From assembly GCA_045105115.1 (NCBI GenBank), contig JBGCDE010000099.1:1-12456 (forward strand): DNA of 12,456 bases. Reading direction: 5' to 3'. The position numbers and the translations under genes are program-made. The notes under the pieces are model-generated. The model did not search any database, was not told the origin of the DNA, and saw only the letters and a program-made list of their open reading frames with translations. Positions within the stretch are counted from its first letter, which is position 1; every line of letters starts with the position of its first letter. The DNA is from JAUIET01 sp045105115. GTDB lineage: Bacteria > Pseudomonadota > Gammaproteobacteria > Pseudomonadales > JAUIET01. Of the stretch, positions 1 to 8,121 are shown in pieces.

Positions 1-411
1 GGCCCCTTTCTGAAACTCGGGTCGGGGGAGGCGAAAAGTGGTGGGCGTCGCAGAGCGTCCATTCTAGCCGACGCCGTTGAAGCCTTGATTGGCGCGGTAC
101 ATCTTGACGCTGATATCGATACGGCCAGAAATTTGATCGAGCGCTTTTTCTCGGATAGGTTGAGTGAGCTAGATCCGCACAACCCGGGCAAAGATGCCAA
201 AACCAAGCTTCAGGAATTAATGCAATCCAGAAAGCACGCTTTGCCAAAATACAGCTTGAAAAGAACCAGTGGCAAGGCACACGAGCAAACGTTTGAAGTT
301 GAATGTCGCGTACAATCACTGGACACGCCGGTCGCTGGTTCAGGAGGCAGTCGAAGAGAGGCTGAGCAAGACGCCGCCGCAGCTGTTTTGGAGCAACTTC
401 ACTATGAATGA
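1..411 (+). CDS. rnc: Ribonuclease III, C-terminal part (5' end outside window)
   Basis: Double-strand-specific endoribonuclease that processes the rRNA precursor and some mRNAs in the cytoplasm. The reading frame is open from base 1 and gives 136 residues before the TGA stop, compared with about 226 for the E. coli protein, so roughly the first 90 residues are missing. The fragment begins within the catalytic domain: LGSGE (residues 6-10) is followed by ILADAVEALIG (21-31), whose Asp24 and Glu27 correspond to the catalytic Asp and Glu of the second RNase III signature. A double-stranded-RNA-binding domain covers about 65-134, from the DAKTKLQELMQ start to the basic-then-alanine-rich last helix (SRREAEQDAAAAVLEQL). 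The ATG of era lies inside the last codons of this gene, an 8-nt overlap that indicates translational coupling, as in the conserved rnc-era operon. The assignment is secure and only the 5' end is unknown. Confidence 0.97.
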   Translation, partial: GPFLKLGSGEAKSGGRRRASILADAVEALIGAVHLDADIDTARNLIERFFSDRLSELDPHNPGKDAKTKLQELMQSRKHALPKYSLKRTSGKAHEQTFEVECRVQSLDTPVAGSGGSRREAEQDAAAAVLEQLHYE

Positions 412-1300
412 TTCAGCCACACAATGTGGTTACGTCGCGATCATCGGGCGGCCGAATGTTGGCAAATCCACCTTGCTGAACCACCTGTTGGGTCAGAAGC
501 TCAGTATTACTTCACGCAAACCTCAGACTACGCGCCATAGCGTTCTTGGTATTCGCACCGAAGAAGCCAGTCAGTGTGTGTTTGTCGATACCCCAGGTCT
601 GCATAAAAACTTCACAAGCAGTGCGGTCAATCGTTATATGAACCGCACCGCACGATCTGTGATTGATGATGTTGATTTAGTCCTGTTTGTAGTTGATCGC
701 ACTCAGTGGGGAGAAGAAGAACAATGGATAGCCGAGATGCTTACTACCAGCAAGGTCCCTGTGTTTCTTGTTATCAACAAGATCGATTTGCTTAGCGATC
801 GCCAGACGCTGTTGCCCTTTATTCAAGATCTGCAGACCAAATACAACTTTGACAGTTTCCTGCCAGTGGCTTCTTTGCAGGGTGAATATTTGAAAGAACT
901 GCAGCAAGAAGTCATAGCGCAGATGCCAGAGGGACCGTTCCATTTCCCTGAAGATCAAATTACAGACAAGAGTGAACGCTTTTTGGTATCTGAGTTGATA
1001 CGAGAGAAGTTGGTTCGCCAGTTGGGCAAAGAATTACCGTACGAAACAGCAGTGGAAATCGAGCAGTTCAAAAGTGATGAACGCTTGCTGGATATTGCAG
1101 CAACTATCTACGTAGAGCGACCCGGACAGAAAGCCATTATTATTGGCAAGCAGGGATCGCGGCTGCGCACTATTGGCAGCCAGGCACGCGCAGATATGGA
1201 AGCAATGTTTGAGACCAAAGTGATGTTGCGGCTGTGGGTTAAAGTGAAGCAAGGCTGGTCTAATGATGAGCGTGCTTTAAAGAGCTTGGGTTTTGATTAG
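404..1300 (+). CDS. era: GTPase Era, ribosome assembly
   Basis: Essential Ras-like GTPase that binds the 3' end of 16S rRNA and checks 30S subunit maturation. The product has 298 residues, close to the usual 300. The G1 P-loop is GRPNVGKS (residues 15-22), the switch I/G2 region carries QTTRH (41-45), G3 is DTPG (62-65) and G4 is NKID (125-128). The G5 position reads PVAS (154-157) where PxSA is usual, a small variation. A C-terminal type II KH domain contains GKQG (248-251), the GxxG RNA-binding loop. The frame is open further upstream, but ATG 404 is chosen because the protein then begins MNDSATQCGYVAIIGRPNVG, the normal Era N-terminus, and GGAG lies about 10 nt before it. It overlaps the rnc stop. 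recO follows after 41 nt in the same direction. Confidence 0.98.
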   Translation: MNDSATQCGYVAIIGRPNVGKSTLLNHLLGQKLSITSRKPQTTRHSVLGIRTEEASQCVFVDTPGLHKNFTSSAVNRYMNRTARSVIDDVDLVLFVVDRTQWGEEEQWIAEMLTTSKVPVFLVINKIDLLSDRQTLLPFIQDLQTKYNFDSFLPVASLQGEYLKELQQEVIAQMPEGPFHFPEDQITDKSERFLVSELIREKLVRQLGKELPYETAVEIEQFKSDERLLDIAATIYVERPGQKAIIIGKQGSRLRTIGSQARADMEAMFETKVMLRLWVKVKQGWSNDERALKSLGFD

Positions 1301-1341
1301 CAGCCTGTTAAAGCGACGTCTTCCTAAGGGGTAAGCGACCA

Positions 1342-2067
1342 TTGGCACGCTCTAGAACAAAGACCTATGCCGCTTATGTTCTGCACGCCAGAGCGTTCCG
1401 TGAAACGAGCCTAATGCTGGACTTATTTACTCGCGAACAAGGTCGAGTGTCTGCCGTGTTTAAAGGGGGGCGCAAAGGTAGTCGTGCACGCGCCAGACCA
1501 GAACCTTTCTTGCAGTATCATGTCGGTTTATTCGGAAACGGTGACCTTAAATCCATAGCAAGTTTTGAAATTGACGCACAATTTGGTATTGAGCGGCTTC
1601 AGGGGGCAAGACTGTTCAGTGGCTTGTACTTGAATGAACTGCTGTACTACTTGTTGCTGGCAAATGTGCAGCAGGCAGACGTGTTTCAGGCCTACGAGAA
1701 TGTATTGCTGGCACTGCATAAAACGGCTAATTTCGAAGCCCATCTTCGTAACTTCGAACTTAAACTGATGGATTGTTTGGGCTATGGGCTGAGCTTCGAC
1801 CTGGAAGCTGACGGATTGAGTCCAGTGCGTGCTGAAAATCAGTACGAATTCCTTGCTGGGAACGGTTTCCAAGTATGTTCCAGCAGAACAATCGATAATC
1901 ACGCCGCGCTGGTGTCGGGTGAGGTGCTGCTGCAGATAGTGCGCGGTGAATGGAGTGAGCCGCAGGTCTTGAAAACGCTGAAACAAGTCAATCAGCAAGC
2001 ATTGCAACACATGTTAAAAGGCAAAACCCTCAACTCCAGAGAAATCTTCCGCAAAAGTAAAGCATAG
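1342..2067 (+). CDS. recO: DNA repair protein RecO
   Basis: Recombination mediator of the RecFOR pathway that helps load RecA onto SSB-coated single-stranded DNA at gaps. The 241-residue product has the N-terminal OB-fold of the family: AYVLHARAFRETSLMLDLFT (11-30) followed by the basic segment AVFKGGRKGSRARARPEPF (38-56). A helical C-terminal domain follows (LYLNELLYYLLL and LRNFELKLMDCLGYG). I see no zinc-binding Cys4 cluster, as in the enterobacterial type. The start is a TTG at 1342. No ATG lies in frame nearby, the residues right after TTG already match the family, and a strong AAGGGG site sits 10 nt upstream at 1326-1331. This is the third gene of rnc-era-recO. The usual followers pdxJ and acpS are absent, and the neighbour converges from the other strand only 7 bases away. 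Confidence 0.95.
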   Translation: MARSRTKTYAAYVLHARAFRETSLMLDLFTREQGRVSAVFKGGRKGSRARARPEPFLQYHVGLFGNGDLKSIASFEIDAQFGIERLQGARLFSGLYLNELLYYLLLANVQQADVFQAYENVLLALHKTANFEAHLRNFELKLMDCLGYGLSFDLEADGLSPVRAENQYEFLAGNGFQVCSSRTIDNHAALVSGEVLLQIVRGEWSEPQVLKTLKQVNQQALQHMLKGKTLNSREIFRKSKA

Positions 2068-2074
2068 GCGTTTG

Positions 2075-4813
2075 TTATTCAAACAAGACGTCCAGGTCAT
2101 GTTGCTCATGCCACGCAATGAGCCTACTGATCTCTGCATCTAACTGATCGGCACGGGCGAATGCCTGTTCGCTATGGCCCGACTTCACATCGTCTTCTAT
2201 TGAATGACAAATTTGCCTCAGTACCGGCACGCCTGTGTAACAGGCGTTGCCATGCAGTCGGTGCACCGCCATTGAAAATGCATCCAGGTTTTTTTGTTGT
2301 TTTAGATTCGCAATTCTCAGACGTTCCTCGGGCAATGAGTCGAGCAGACCCCTAAGCATGTCTTTCGCGAGTTCTGGCTTTTTCCCTGTCGATGTCAGGC
2401 ATAACTGCAAGTCTACTGGTGCGGTTGTGTCTACGACTTCTTGTTCAAGGCTTTGCTGTTCTTCGCCCATTGTCAGCCCACGTTGAGTCCAATGGTTCAA
2501 GACTTGACTGAGCTGCTCTTCCATTATTGGTTTGCCCAGATAATCATTCATTCCGGCACGCATAAAGGCATTCTTGTCTTCAGTCTGAGCGTGCGCCGTC
2601 ACGGCGATTACGGGTGTAGCGCGATTGAGAATGCTATGCATGCGAATTTTTTGGGTTGCTTCCAGGCCAGAGATTTCCGGCATTTGAATATCCATGAAGA
2701 TTAACTGAAACACTTCTGTATCACAGGCTTCAATCGCGGACTGGGCATTATCGACCGCATTACAACTCAGACCTTCGTTTTCAAGCATCAATCGCAAAAG
2801 CTTAAGGTTGGCCTGGTTATCATCAACGATTAATACCCTGGATGAGCGTAGCTTGGTCGAGGCAGGCGCATCGGTTTCTGCAGTACTAAGTTGTCCTGGC
2901 TCGGCAATTGCAGCGCACAATGTATCGTGCAGAGTGCTGCGTCGAAGCGGTGTGAATACTGTCTCAAACCGGGTTGACCCCAGCAGCGACTGCAGACGGT
3001 TTTGTACTTCGCCGGCACACATGACGACTGTTTTATATTGCCCTGCAATTCTAATGATGTGCGCTACGGTGTCAGCATCATCCAGGCAACTGTTGTCGAC
3101 CGCAAGAAGCATTACTTCAACGCCATTCATTGTTTCGCCGCCTGGCGCGGCGTCTGGAACAGCTGCCAATGTATTGATGCGTTGCGAGCCAATACGCCAC
3201 CGACGAAAAAGCTGCTGCAGTGACTGCATGAAACCATTATGTTGTATGAAGTAGCACACCGTCAGGTTTTCGAAATTAGTCATTGGTACATCTTGTGTGA
3301 TGACCTTGGTTTGTAAACTGAAACGGAAAGTGGAGCCTACGTTCGCTTCGCTTTGCAGAGATATTCTGCTGTCCATTTGCTCTACAAGGCGTTGCGCAAT
3401 AACCAGCCCCAGGCCGGTTCCGCCGTAGTTTCGGCTTACTGAACTGTCACCCTGGCTAAAGGCATTGAACAGGCTTCGTTGTTGCTCTTCGCTCATCCCG
3501 ATCCCAGTATCAGTAACACTGATTTCCAGTTCGCGGTTGTCTAACAGCTGTACCGCTATTTTTACCTCACCATCGGTGGTGAATTTAATGGCGTTGTGTA
3601 CCAGGTTCGTCATTATTTGCTGCAAGCGTTGCGGGTCACCTGTAATTTGCTCAGGTACGTTATGCTGATAAACAATACTCAAGCTAATGTTGCGGTCATT
3701 CGCCATGGGCGCAAGCAAGGTCAGTGTTTCTTCGAGTAGGTCCAGAAGATTAATCGGAATGTAGTCAAGGACAAGCTTGCCAGCTTCGAGTTTGGAAAAA
3801 TCAAGAATGTCGTTGATGATTCTGAGCAAGCCGTTCGCCGACTGGCGGATTGTATTTACGTAGTCGGCTTGTTTATCTGTTAACGGTGTTTTAGTTAGCA
3901 GATTGGTAAAGCCAATGATGCCGTTCAGTGGCGTGCGAATTTCATGGCTGGTATTTGCAAGAAACTCCGATTTTACATGCGATGCGTTGACGGCTTCTTT
4001 GCGTGCAAGGTCCAGCTCAATATTTTGTACCTCTAGGGTTTCCAGCGTTTCCCGAAGATCTCGCGTGGTTTGCGCTGCGCTGCGTTCTGTCTCTTTCTGA
4101 TTAGCGTAAACGTTAAGCCACATGGTGTTGAGTTTGGATGCCAGTTTTTCCAACTCGTCATCATCGCCATCCAGTGCTATTTCAGTGCTTGCTGAATTGC
4201 TGGCTGCTGAGTCAACCGACTCCAGAATTTTCTGCACCTTGCGACTGTATTTGCTCGTTAGAAGCACGCTTAATGCAATCATCGCGATCAACATGCCGAG
4301 TATGATCAAACCGGAGGTAAGCAGTGTCTGAAACATGCGGATAATGAGTGGATGATTGGCGTACTCAATCTCTACCCAGCCATAATCAGCTTTCTGGCCC
4401 GCGTTGTCCGTGGAGGTCATCGCCCTTACAAATCGGTAGGACGCGTCCGTTTCGCTGACCACAACATTCCTATCGTGCAAGTCTGCGCGCTCGCTCATCA
4501 CCTGCAACATTGACGGTCCAGCGCGGTACTGTTTGTTGTTAAGGGAATCATGTATCTGCACGGCTCGAACAGACCGCTGTTCCAGTATGATTACTGCCAG
4601 CTCCTGCAGTGAGTCCTCAGTCGGACGCCCGGCAATGCTGCGAGCGCCTAACATGGCTAGCTGCTCGGTGGATGAGACGCCTCGAGCTATAAGCATGCTG
4701 CTGAGGAATGTCTGCTGAGTATTGATGAAATAAACACCAAACAACGTCAATACGACGCCCAATGCGCCAATATTGATCAGCAAGATTCGCCGTTTTAATG
4801 ACCACACAGGCAT
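2075..4813 (-). CDS. barA: Tripartite hybrid sensor histidine kinase, BarA/GacS type
   Basis: Inner-membrane sensor kinase expected to phosphorylate a UvrY/GacA regulator and so control the Csr/Rsm small RNAs that switch metabolism, biofilm and secondary functions. The 912-residue protein has one membrane helix near the N-terminus (about 10-31), a periplasmic segment of about 130 residues, a second helix (about 163-187) and a HAMP-like linker. The kinase core follows: HisKA phosphoacceptor His290 in NTSHEIRTPLNG, N box NLVHNAIKFT (403-412), DTGIGM (435-440) and GGTGLGL (464-470). A receiver-like segment (about 515-640) appears degenerate. The true receiver (about 659-775) has Asp664-Asp665, phosphoacceptor Asp708 and Lys761. 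An Hpt domain closes the chain with His851 in AVHRLHGNACYTG, matching the BarA/GacS Hpt motif. ATG at 4811-4813 has GAGAG about 10 nt upstream. The gene is divergent from cysM. The partner regulator is not in this window. BarA and GacS are orthologous names for the same family. Confidence 0.95.
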   Translation of the reverse strand: MPVWSLKRRILLINIGALGVVLTLFGVYFINTQQTFLSSMLIARGVSSTEQLAMLGARSIAGRPTEDSLQELAVIILEQRSVRAVQIHDSLNNKQYRAGPSMLQVMSERADLHDRNVVVSETDASYRFVRAMTSTDNAGQKADYGWVEIEYANHPLIIRMFQTLLTSGLIILGMLIAMIALSVLLTSKYSRKVQKILESVDSAASNSASTEIALDGDDDELEKLASKLNTMWLNVYANQKETERSAAQTTRDLRETLETLEVQNIELDLARKEAVNASHVKSEFLANTSHEIRTPLNGIIGFTNLLTKTPLTDKQADYVNTIRQSANGLLRIINDILDFSKLEAGKLVLDYIPINLLDLLEETLTLLAPMANDRNISLSIVYQHNVPEQITGDPQRLQQIMTNLVHNAIKFTTDGEVKIAVQLLDNRELEISVTDTGIGMSEEQQRSLFNAFSQGDSSVSRNYGGTGLGLVIAQRLVEQMDSRISLQSEANVGSTFRFSLQTKVITQDVPMTNFENLTVCYFIQHNGFMQSLQQLFRRWRIGSQRINTLAAVPDAAPGGETMNGVEVMLLAVDNSCLDDADTVAHIIRIAGQYKTVVMCAGEVQNRLQSLLGSTRFETVFTPLRRSTLHDTLCAAIAEPGQLSTAETDAPASTKLRSSRVLIVDDNQANLKLLRLMLENEGLSCNAVDNAQSAIEACDTEVFQLIFMDIQMPEISGLEATQKIRMHSILNRATPVIAVTAHAQTEDKNAFMRAGMNDYLGKPIMEEQLSQVLNHWTQRGLTMGEEQQSLEQEVVDTTAPVDLQLCLTSTGKKPELAKDMLRGLLDSLPEERLRIANLKQQKNLDAFSMAVHRLHGNACYTGVPVLRQICHSIEDDVKSGHSEQAFARADQLDAEISRLIAWHEQHDLDVLFE

Positions 4814-4832
4814 ACGATTATGGCTCTCATGA

Positions 4833-4841
4833 TGTTAAAAT
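4833..4841 (+). promoter_or_regulatory. Putative extended -10 promoter for cysM-relA
   Basis: TGTTAAAAT contains the TGn extension and a -10 hexamer (TAAAAT) matching the sigma-70 consensus TATAAT at five of six positions. No good -35 hexamer is visible 16-18 nt upstream, which extended -10 promoters can tolerate. Initiation would fall near 4848, about 54 nt before the cysM ATG. It is the best promoter-like sequence in the barA-cysM intergenic region facing cysM. This is a prediction from sequence only. Confidence 0.5.
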
Positions 4842-4876
4842 GTTGGCCCTGGTTGCCGTGCAGCAACGGCCAATAT
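4840..4876. repeat. Interrupted inverted repeat (hairpin or operator) before cysM
   Basis: The outer arms ATGTTGGCC (4840-4848) and GGCCAATAT (4868-4876) pair over nine positions with one G-T pair. The inner arms GTTGC (4852-4856) and GCAAC (4863-4867) pair over five. A three-base bulge (CTG, 4849-4851) lies on one side and a six-base loop (CGTGCA) at the tip. The element begins inside the predicted -10 and covers the expected start of transcription. It could be an operator for a dimeric regulator or a structured 5' leader. No run of T follows it, so it is not an ordinary terminator. It lies between barA and cysM and could affect both. Confidence 0.6.
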
Positions 4877-4901
4877 GCGCCGCTGCAAATCATTATACGC
4901 T

Positions 4902-5810
4902 ATGCAAGACATTGATTTTCCTACCATCGAATCCTGCATTGGCGAAACTCCGCTAGTTCGCTTGCAGCGCCTGCAAGGTGACAGTTCCAACTTGGTTCTG
5001 ATGAAGCTGGAAGGCAATAATCCAGCCGGCTCGGTTAAGGATAGACCAGCGCTAAATATGATTCGGGCCGCTGAGCAACGCGGCGATATTAAGCCTGGTG
5101 ACGTGTTGATTGAGGCCACCAGTGGCAATACTGGCATTGCCTTGGCTATGGCTGCCGCGATTAAAGGTTATTCTCTAAAGCTTATTATGCCTGCGCATAT
5201 GAGTGATGAGCGCAAGCAAGCCATGTCGGCTTATGGTGCCGAGTTAATCGAGGTAAGTCAGGCTGGCGGTATGGAGGCTGCCAGAGATCTGGCATTGGAC
5301 ATGCAGGCCGCAGGCGCGGGATTTGTATTGGACCAGTTTTCGAACCCCGACAATCCGCAGGCGCACTACTTGAGCACCGGGCCTGAAATTTGGCGTCAAA
5401 CGAAAGGCCAGATTACCCATTTTGTCAGTTCCATGGGCACAACTGGAACCATAATGGGCGTATCGCGATATCTCAAAGAGCAAAGCGAAAGTATACAAAT
5501 TGTTGGTCTTCAACCAGAAGACGGTTCTGCAATTCCAGGAATTCGGCGTTGGCCGAAAGCGTATCTTCCAAGCATCTATGATGAGCTTCGGGTTGACCGA
5601 GTGATTGATATTAGCCAACAGCAATCTGAACACACGATGCGTCAATTGGCCACGCAGGAAGGGATTTTCTGTGGGGTGTCTTCGGGTGGTGCAGTGTCTG
5701 CGGCTTTGCAGTTGAATGCTGAACTGCGCAATGCCGTCATCGTTTGCATAATCTGTGATCGCGGCGACCGCTACACCTCCACCGGAGTATTTGCTGATGG
5801 TCCGAGTTAG
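4902..5810 (+). CDS. cysM: Cysteine synthase B (O-acetylserine sulfhydrylase, CysM type)
   Basis: PLP enzyme that makes cysteine from O-acetylserine and sulfide, with the B isozyme also able to use thiosulfate. The product has 302 residues, against 303 in E. coli. The N-terminal motif IGETPLVRLQRL (13-24) is followed by the PLP-binding lysine, Lys46, in NPAGSVKDRPA, then the substrate loop EATSGNTGIALA (71-82) and the phosphate-binding stretch SSMGTTGTIMG. NPAGSVKDRPA and GLQPEDGSAIPGIRRW favour CysM over CysK. An in-frame ATG at 4875 would add nine residues, but 4902 fits the family N-terminus and leaves the hairpin untranslated. No clear Shine-Dalgarno site precedes 4902, so this start is less certain than the identity. 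The stop overlaps the relA start by 14 nt. In pseudomonads rlmD lies between cysM and relA; here it is absent. Confidence 0.95.
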   Translation: MQDIDFPTIESCIGETPLVRLQRLQGDSSNLVLMKLEGNNPAGSVKDRPALNMIRAAEQRGDIKPGDVLIEATSGNTGIALAMAAAIKGYSLKLIMPAHMSDERKQAMSAYGAELIEVSQAGGMEAARDLALDMQAAGAGFVLDQFSNPDNPQAHYLSTGPEIWRQTKGQITHFVSSMGTTGTIMGVSRYLKEQSESIQIVGLQPEDGSAIPGIRRWPKAYLPSIYDELRVDRVIDISQQQSEHTMRQLATQEGIFCGVSSGGAVSAALQLNAELRNAVIVCIICDRGDRYTSTGVFADGPS

Positions 5811-8028
5811 CCGAACCCAGCAACCAGAAGCTGGCGACGGATTCCAATTTGAAGCGTGGTATGCAGAGCTTGAGTTGCCTGGCGACGCCTATGATGCCAG
5901 CTTGTTAAAACGTGCTGTACAGCTCAGTGCCGAGGTTGAAATTGCAGCGGGCGAATCGGATTATCTGGACAAGCCGCAAAGTAGTTTCAGAATTGGGCTA
6001 CAGATGGCTGAGATTTTGGTTGACTTCAAAGTCGATAGTGACGCATTTGTCGCTGCATTGTTGTATCGGCAGGTACGCAAGGAACGCTTGAGCCTGGATA
6101 CCGTGCAGCAAGAGTTCGGTGAAGCCGTAAGTGCCTTAATTTACGGCGTGCAGCGCATGGCAATGATCAGCCAGATCAGCGACGACCCGACCCTGTCGGT
6201 CTTAGGGCAAGGTGCCAATCAAGGGCAAGCTATTCGCAAGATGCTGGTCTCAATGGTTGACGATGTTCGTATCGCGCTTCTGAAGCTGGTTGAGCGTACG
6301 GCTGCGATTCGGGTTGCCAAGCTTTATCCAGAACGGCGCACCAAGATTGCCAGAGAAGTTTTTAATGTGTACGTGCCACTGGCGCATCGCTTAGGTATCG
6401 GGCAACTGAAATGGGAGCTCGAAGATTTGTCTTTTCGTTATCTCGAGCCGGATGTTTATCAGCAAATAGCAGGTCTGTTGGCCGAGAAGAGAGTCGACCG
6501 CGAGTCTTTTATCAACGCGGTGACTGAGCATTTGGGCACCGCCTTGTCGGATGCTGGCATTGACGCAACAATATCCGGGCGAGCCAAGCACATCTTTAGT
6601 ATCTGGCGAAAGATGCGTTCTAAATCGATTAGCTTTTCCGAAGTGTACGACATTCGCGGCGTTCGAATTCTGGTAAAGCAGCCGCATGACTGTTACGCCG
6701 TGCTTGGCATTGTCCATTTGATGTGGCGCAGCGTACCGAACGAATTTGACGACTATATTGCCAATCCTAAAGAGAATGGCTATCGCAGTTTGCATACCGC
6801 GGTGTTAGGTCCTGAAGGCAACACTTTGGAAGTACAGATTCGTACAGAAGCGATGCATATGGAGGCTGAATACGGCGTATGCGCACACTGGCTTTACAAA
6901 GGCTCGGATGCGGGCAAAGGCTCTGATACTTCCTATGAAGAAAAAATTGCCTGGCTTCGCGAGGTATTGCAGTGGAGCGCTGACATGCAGCGCTCGGAGG
7001 GGCGGGGAAGAAAAATTCGCTCCGAAATTGTTAACGATCGGGTTTATGTTTTTACGCCAGAAGGACACATCGTTGATTTACCAAGTGGTGCCACACCTAT
7101 AGATTTTGCGTATCACGTTCATACTGAAATAGGCCATCGTTGTAAGGGCGCTAAAATAGATGGCCGAATTGTGCCGCTGACATATCAGTTACACACCGGT
7201 GAGCAAATCGAGATTATCACTGGTAATCAGTTTGCGCCCAACCGTGATTGGCTGCGTGACGGTCTGTCCTACACGCGCACAGCACGCGCTCGTTCCAAGA
7301 TTCGACAATGGTTTAAACGGCTGGATCAGGAAGAGAATGTCGCCGCCGGAAGGCAGCTGGTAGAACGTGAATTCAAGCGCCTGGCTTTGACCAGCCTCGA
7401 CTACAGCTATGTGGCTCGCAAAGTTAATTGTCAGTCGGTTGAATCAATGTACGGGGCAATAGGGGCCGGGGATATTGGTTTGAGCCAGGTGCTCAATGCC
7501 GCACAGAGCCTGCTCGGCACCGATGACAAGGAATTTGCACCGCGTTTGCATCAGCGAGAAACTGAATCAGTCGCGGGCGGCGTAAGAGTAGGCGGAATTG
7601 GCAATTTGCTAAGTCATCTAGCGGGCTGTTGCAAACCAGTGCCAGGCGATCCTATTCGCGGCTATATTACCCAAGGGCGGGGCGTTTCCATTCATCGACA
7701 GGATTGTGGGCGAGTACTGTCTCTGCTTGAAAAAGACGCCAAGCGAATTATTGAAGTGGATTGGGATGGTGCAGAGGACAGTGCCTACCCGGTTGAAGTC
7801 AGAATTGAGGCGTTTGACCGTCGCGGTCTGCTCAGCGATGTAACGGGTCTTTTGGCGGCGGAAAAGTGCAATTTAACGCAGGTTCAAACACACACTGACA
7901 AACAGTCCAATATTGCGCGAATTGTAATCACGGTTGAAGTTGATAGTCTTGAATCCTTAGGTAGCCTTTTGGCCAAGATCAATATGTTACCGAATGTGTC
8001 AAGCGCGGAGCGCATTCTAAATGGCTAA
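5797..8028 (+). CDS. relA: GTP pyrophosphokinase RelA, (p)ppGpp synthetase I
   Basis: Ribosome-associated stringent-response enzyme that transfers pyrophosphate from ATP to GTP or GDP when uncharged tRNA enters the A site. It has 743 residues, against 744 in E. coli. The N-terminal hydrolase-like domain has lost its HD signature: the segment reads VAALLYRQVRKE (85-96) where active SpoT enzymes have HDxxED, so it should be synthetase-only. The synthetase domain has GRAKHIFSIWRKM (261-273), metal ligand Asp285 in YDIRGVRI, the RelA-type acidic EFDD motif (316-319) and Glu345 in EVQIRT. A TGS domain (about 415-475), the zinc-finger segment with HLAGCC (607-612) and a C-terminal ACT domain (about 663-740) follow. 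An upstream in-frame ATG at 5755 adds 14 residues, but 5797 gives the usual MVRV start and has GGAG nine nt before it. The 14-nt overlap with cysM implies translational coupling. Confidence 0.98.
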   Translation: MVRVSRTQQPEAGDGFQFEAWYAELELPGDAYDASLLKRAVQLSAEVEIAAGESDYLDKPQSSFRIGLQMAEILVDFKVDSDAFVAALLYRQVRKERLSLDTVQQEFGEAVSALIYGVQRMAMISQISDDPTLSVLGQGANQGQAIRKMLVSMVDDVRIALLKLVERTAAIRVAKLYPERRTKIAREVFNVYVPLAHRLGIGQLKWELEDLSFRYLEPDVYQQIAGLLAEKRVDRESFINAVTEHLGTALSDAGIDATISGRAKHIFSIWRKMRSKSISFSEVYDIRGVRILVKQPHDCYAVLGIVHLMWRSVPNEFDDYIANPKENGYRSLHTAVLGPEGNTLEVQIRTEAMHMEAEYGVCAHWLYKGSDAGKGSDTSYEEKIAWLREVLQWSADMQRSEGRGRKIRSEIVNDRVYVFTPEGHIVDLPSGATPIDFAYHVHTEIGHRCKGAKIDGRIVPLTYQLHTGEQIEIITGNQFAPNRDWLRDGLSYTRTARARSKIRQWFKRLDQEENVAAGRQLVEREFKRLALTSLDYSYVARKVNCQSVESMYGAIGAGDIGLSQVLNAAQSLLGTDDKEFAPRLHQRETESVAGGVRVGGIGNLLSHLAGCCKPVPGDPIRGYITQGRGVSIHRQDCGRVLSLLEKDAKRIIEVDWDGAEDSAYPVEVRIEAFDRRGLLSDVTGLLAAEKCNLTQVQTHTDKQSNIARIVITVEVDSLESLGSLLAKINMLPNVSSAERILNG

Positions 8029-8121
8029 GCAGCGCTATTGGGCGACGAGGTTCGGGCACTAGGCTACACTCAGGGTAATCTGCATGGTTTTCAACACACC
8101 AAAATAATAAAGAATCGCTTG

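Noticed and set aside
269..403. N-terminal extension of era from the upstream in-frame ATG
   Set aside because: The extra 45 residues lie in the rnc dsRBD coding region and have no match to Era. ATG 404 gives the normal N-terminus with a ribosome-binding site.
2070..2086. Small inverted repeat GTTTG-TTATT-CAAAC as a bidirectional terminator between recO and barA
   Set aside because: The stem is only five AT-rich pairs, overlaps the barA stop codon and has no adequate T tract on either strand.
4842..4901. Riboswitch or T-box leader before cysM
   Set aside because: The leader would be about 54 nt with one simple hairpin, too short and lacking any known conserved core.
4835..5137. Minus-strand reading frame opposite the start of cysM
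   Set aside because: It runs antisense to the conserved cysM N-terminus and has no family features; it is a shadow of the real gene.
8038..8121. TTG start for the cyclase-like protein, or a promoter (TTGGGC with TAGGCT or TACACT) in the same stretch
   Set aside because: The TTG has no good Shine-Dalgarno site and the added 28 residues look unlike a domain. The promoter-like hexamers are weak or badly spaced. Neither can be excluded, so the ATG at 8122 is used with moderate certainty.
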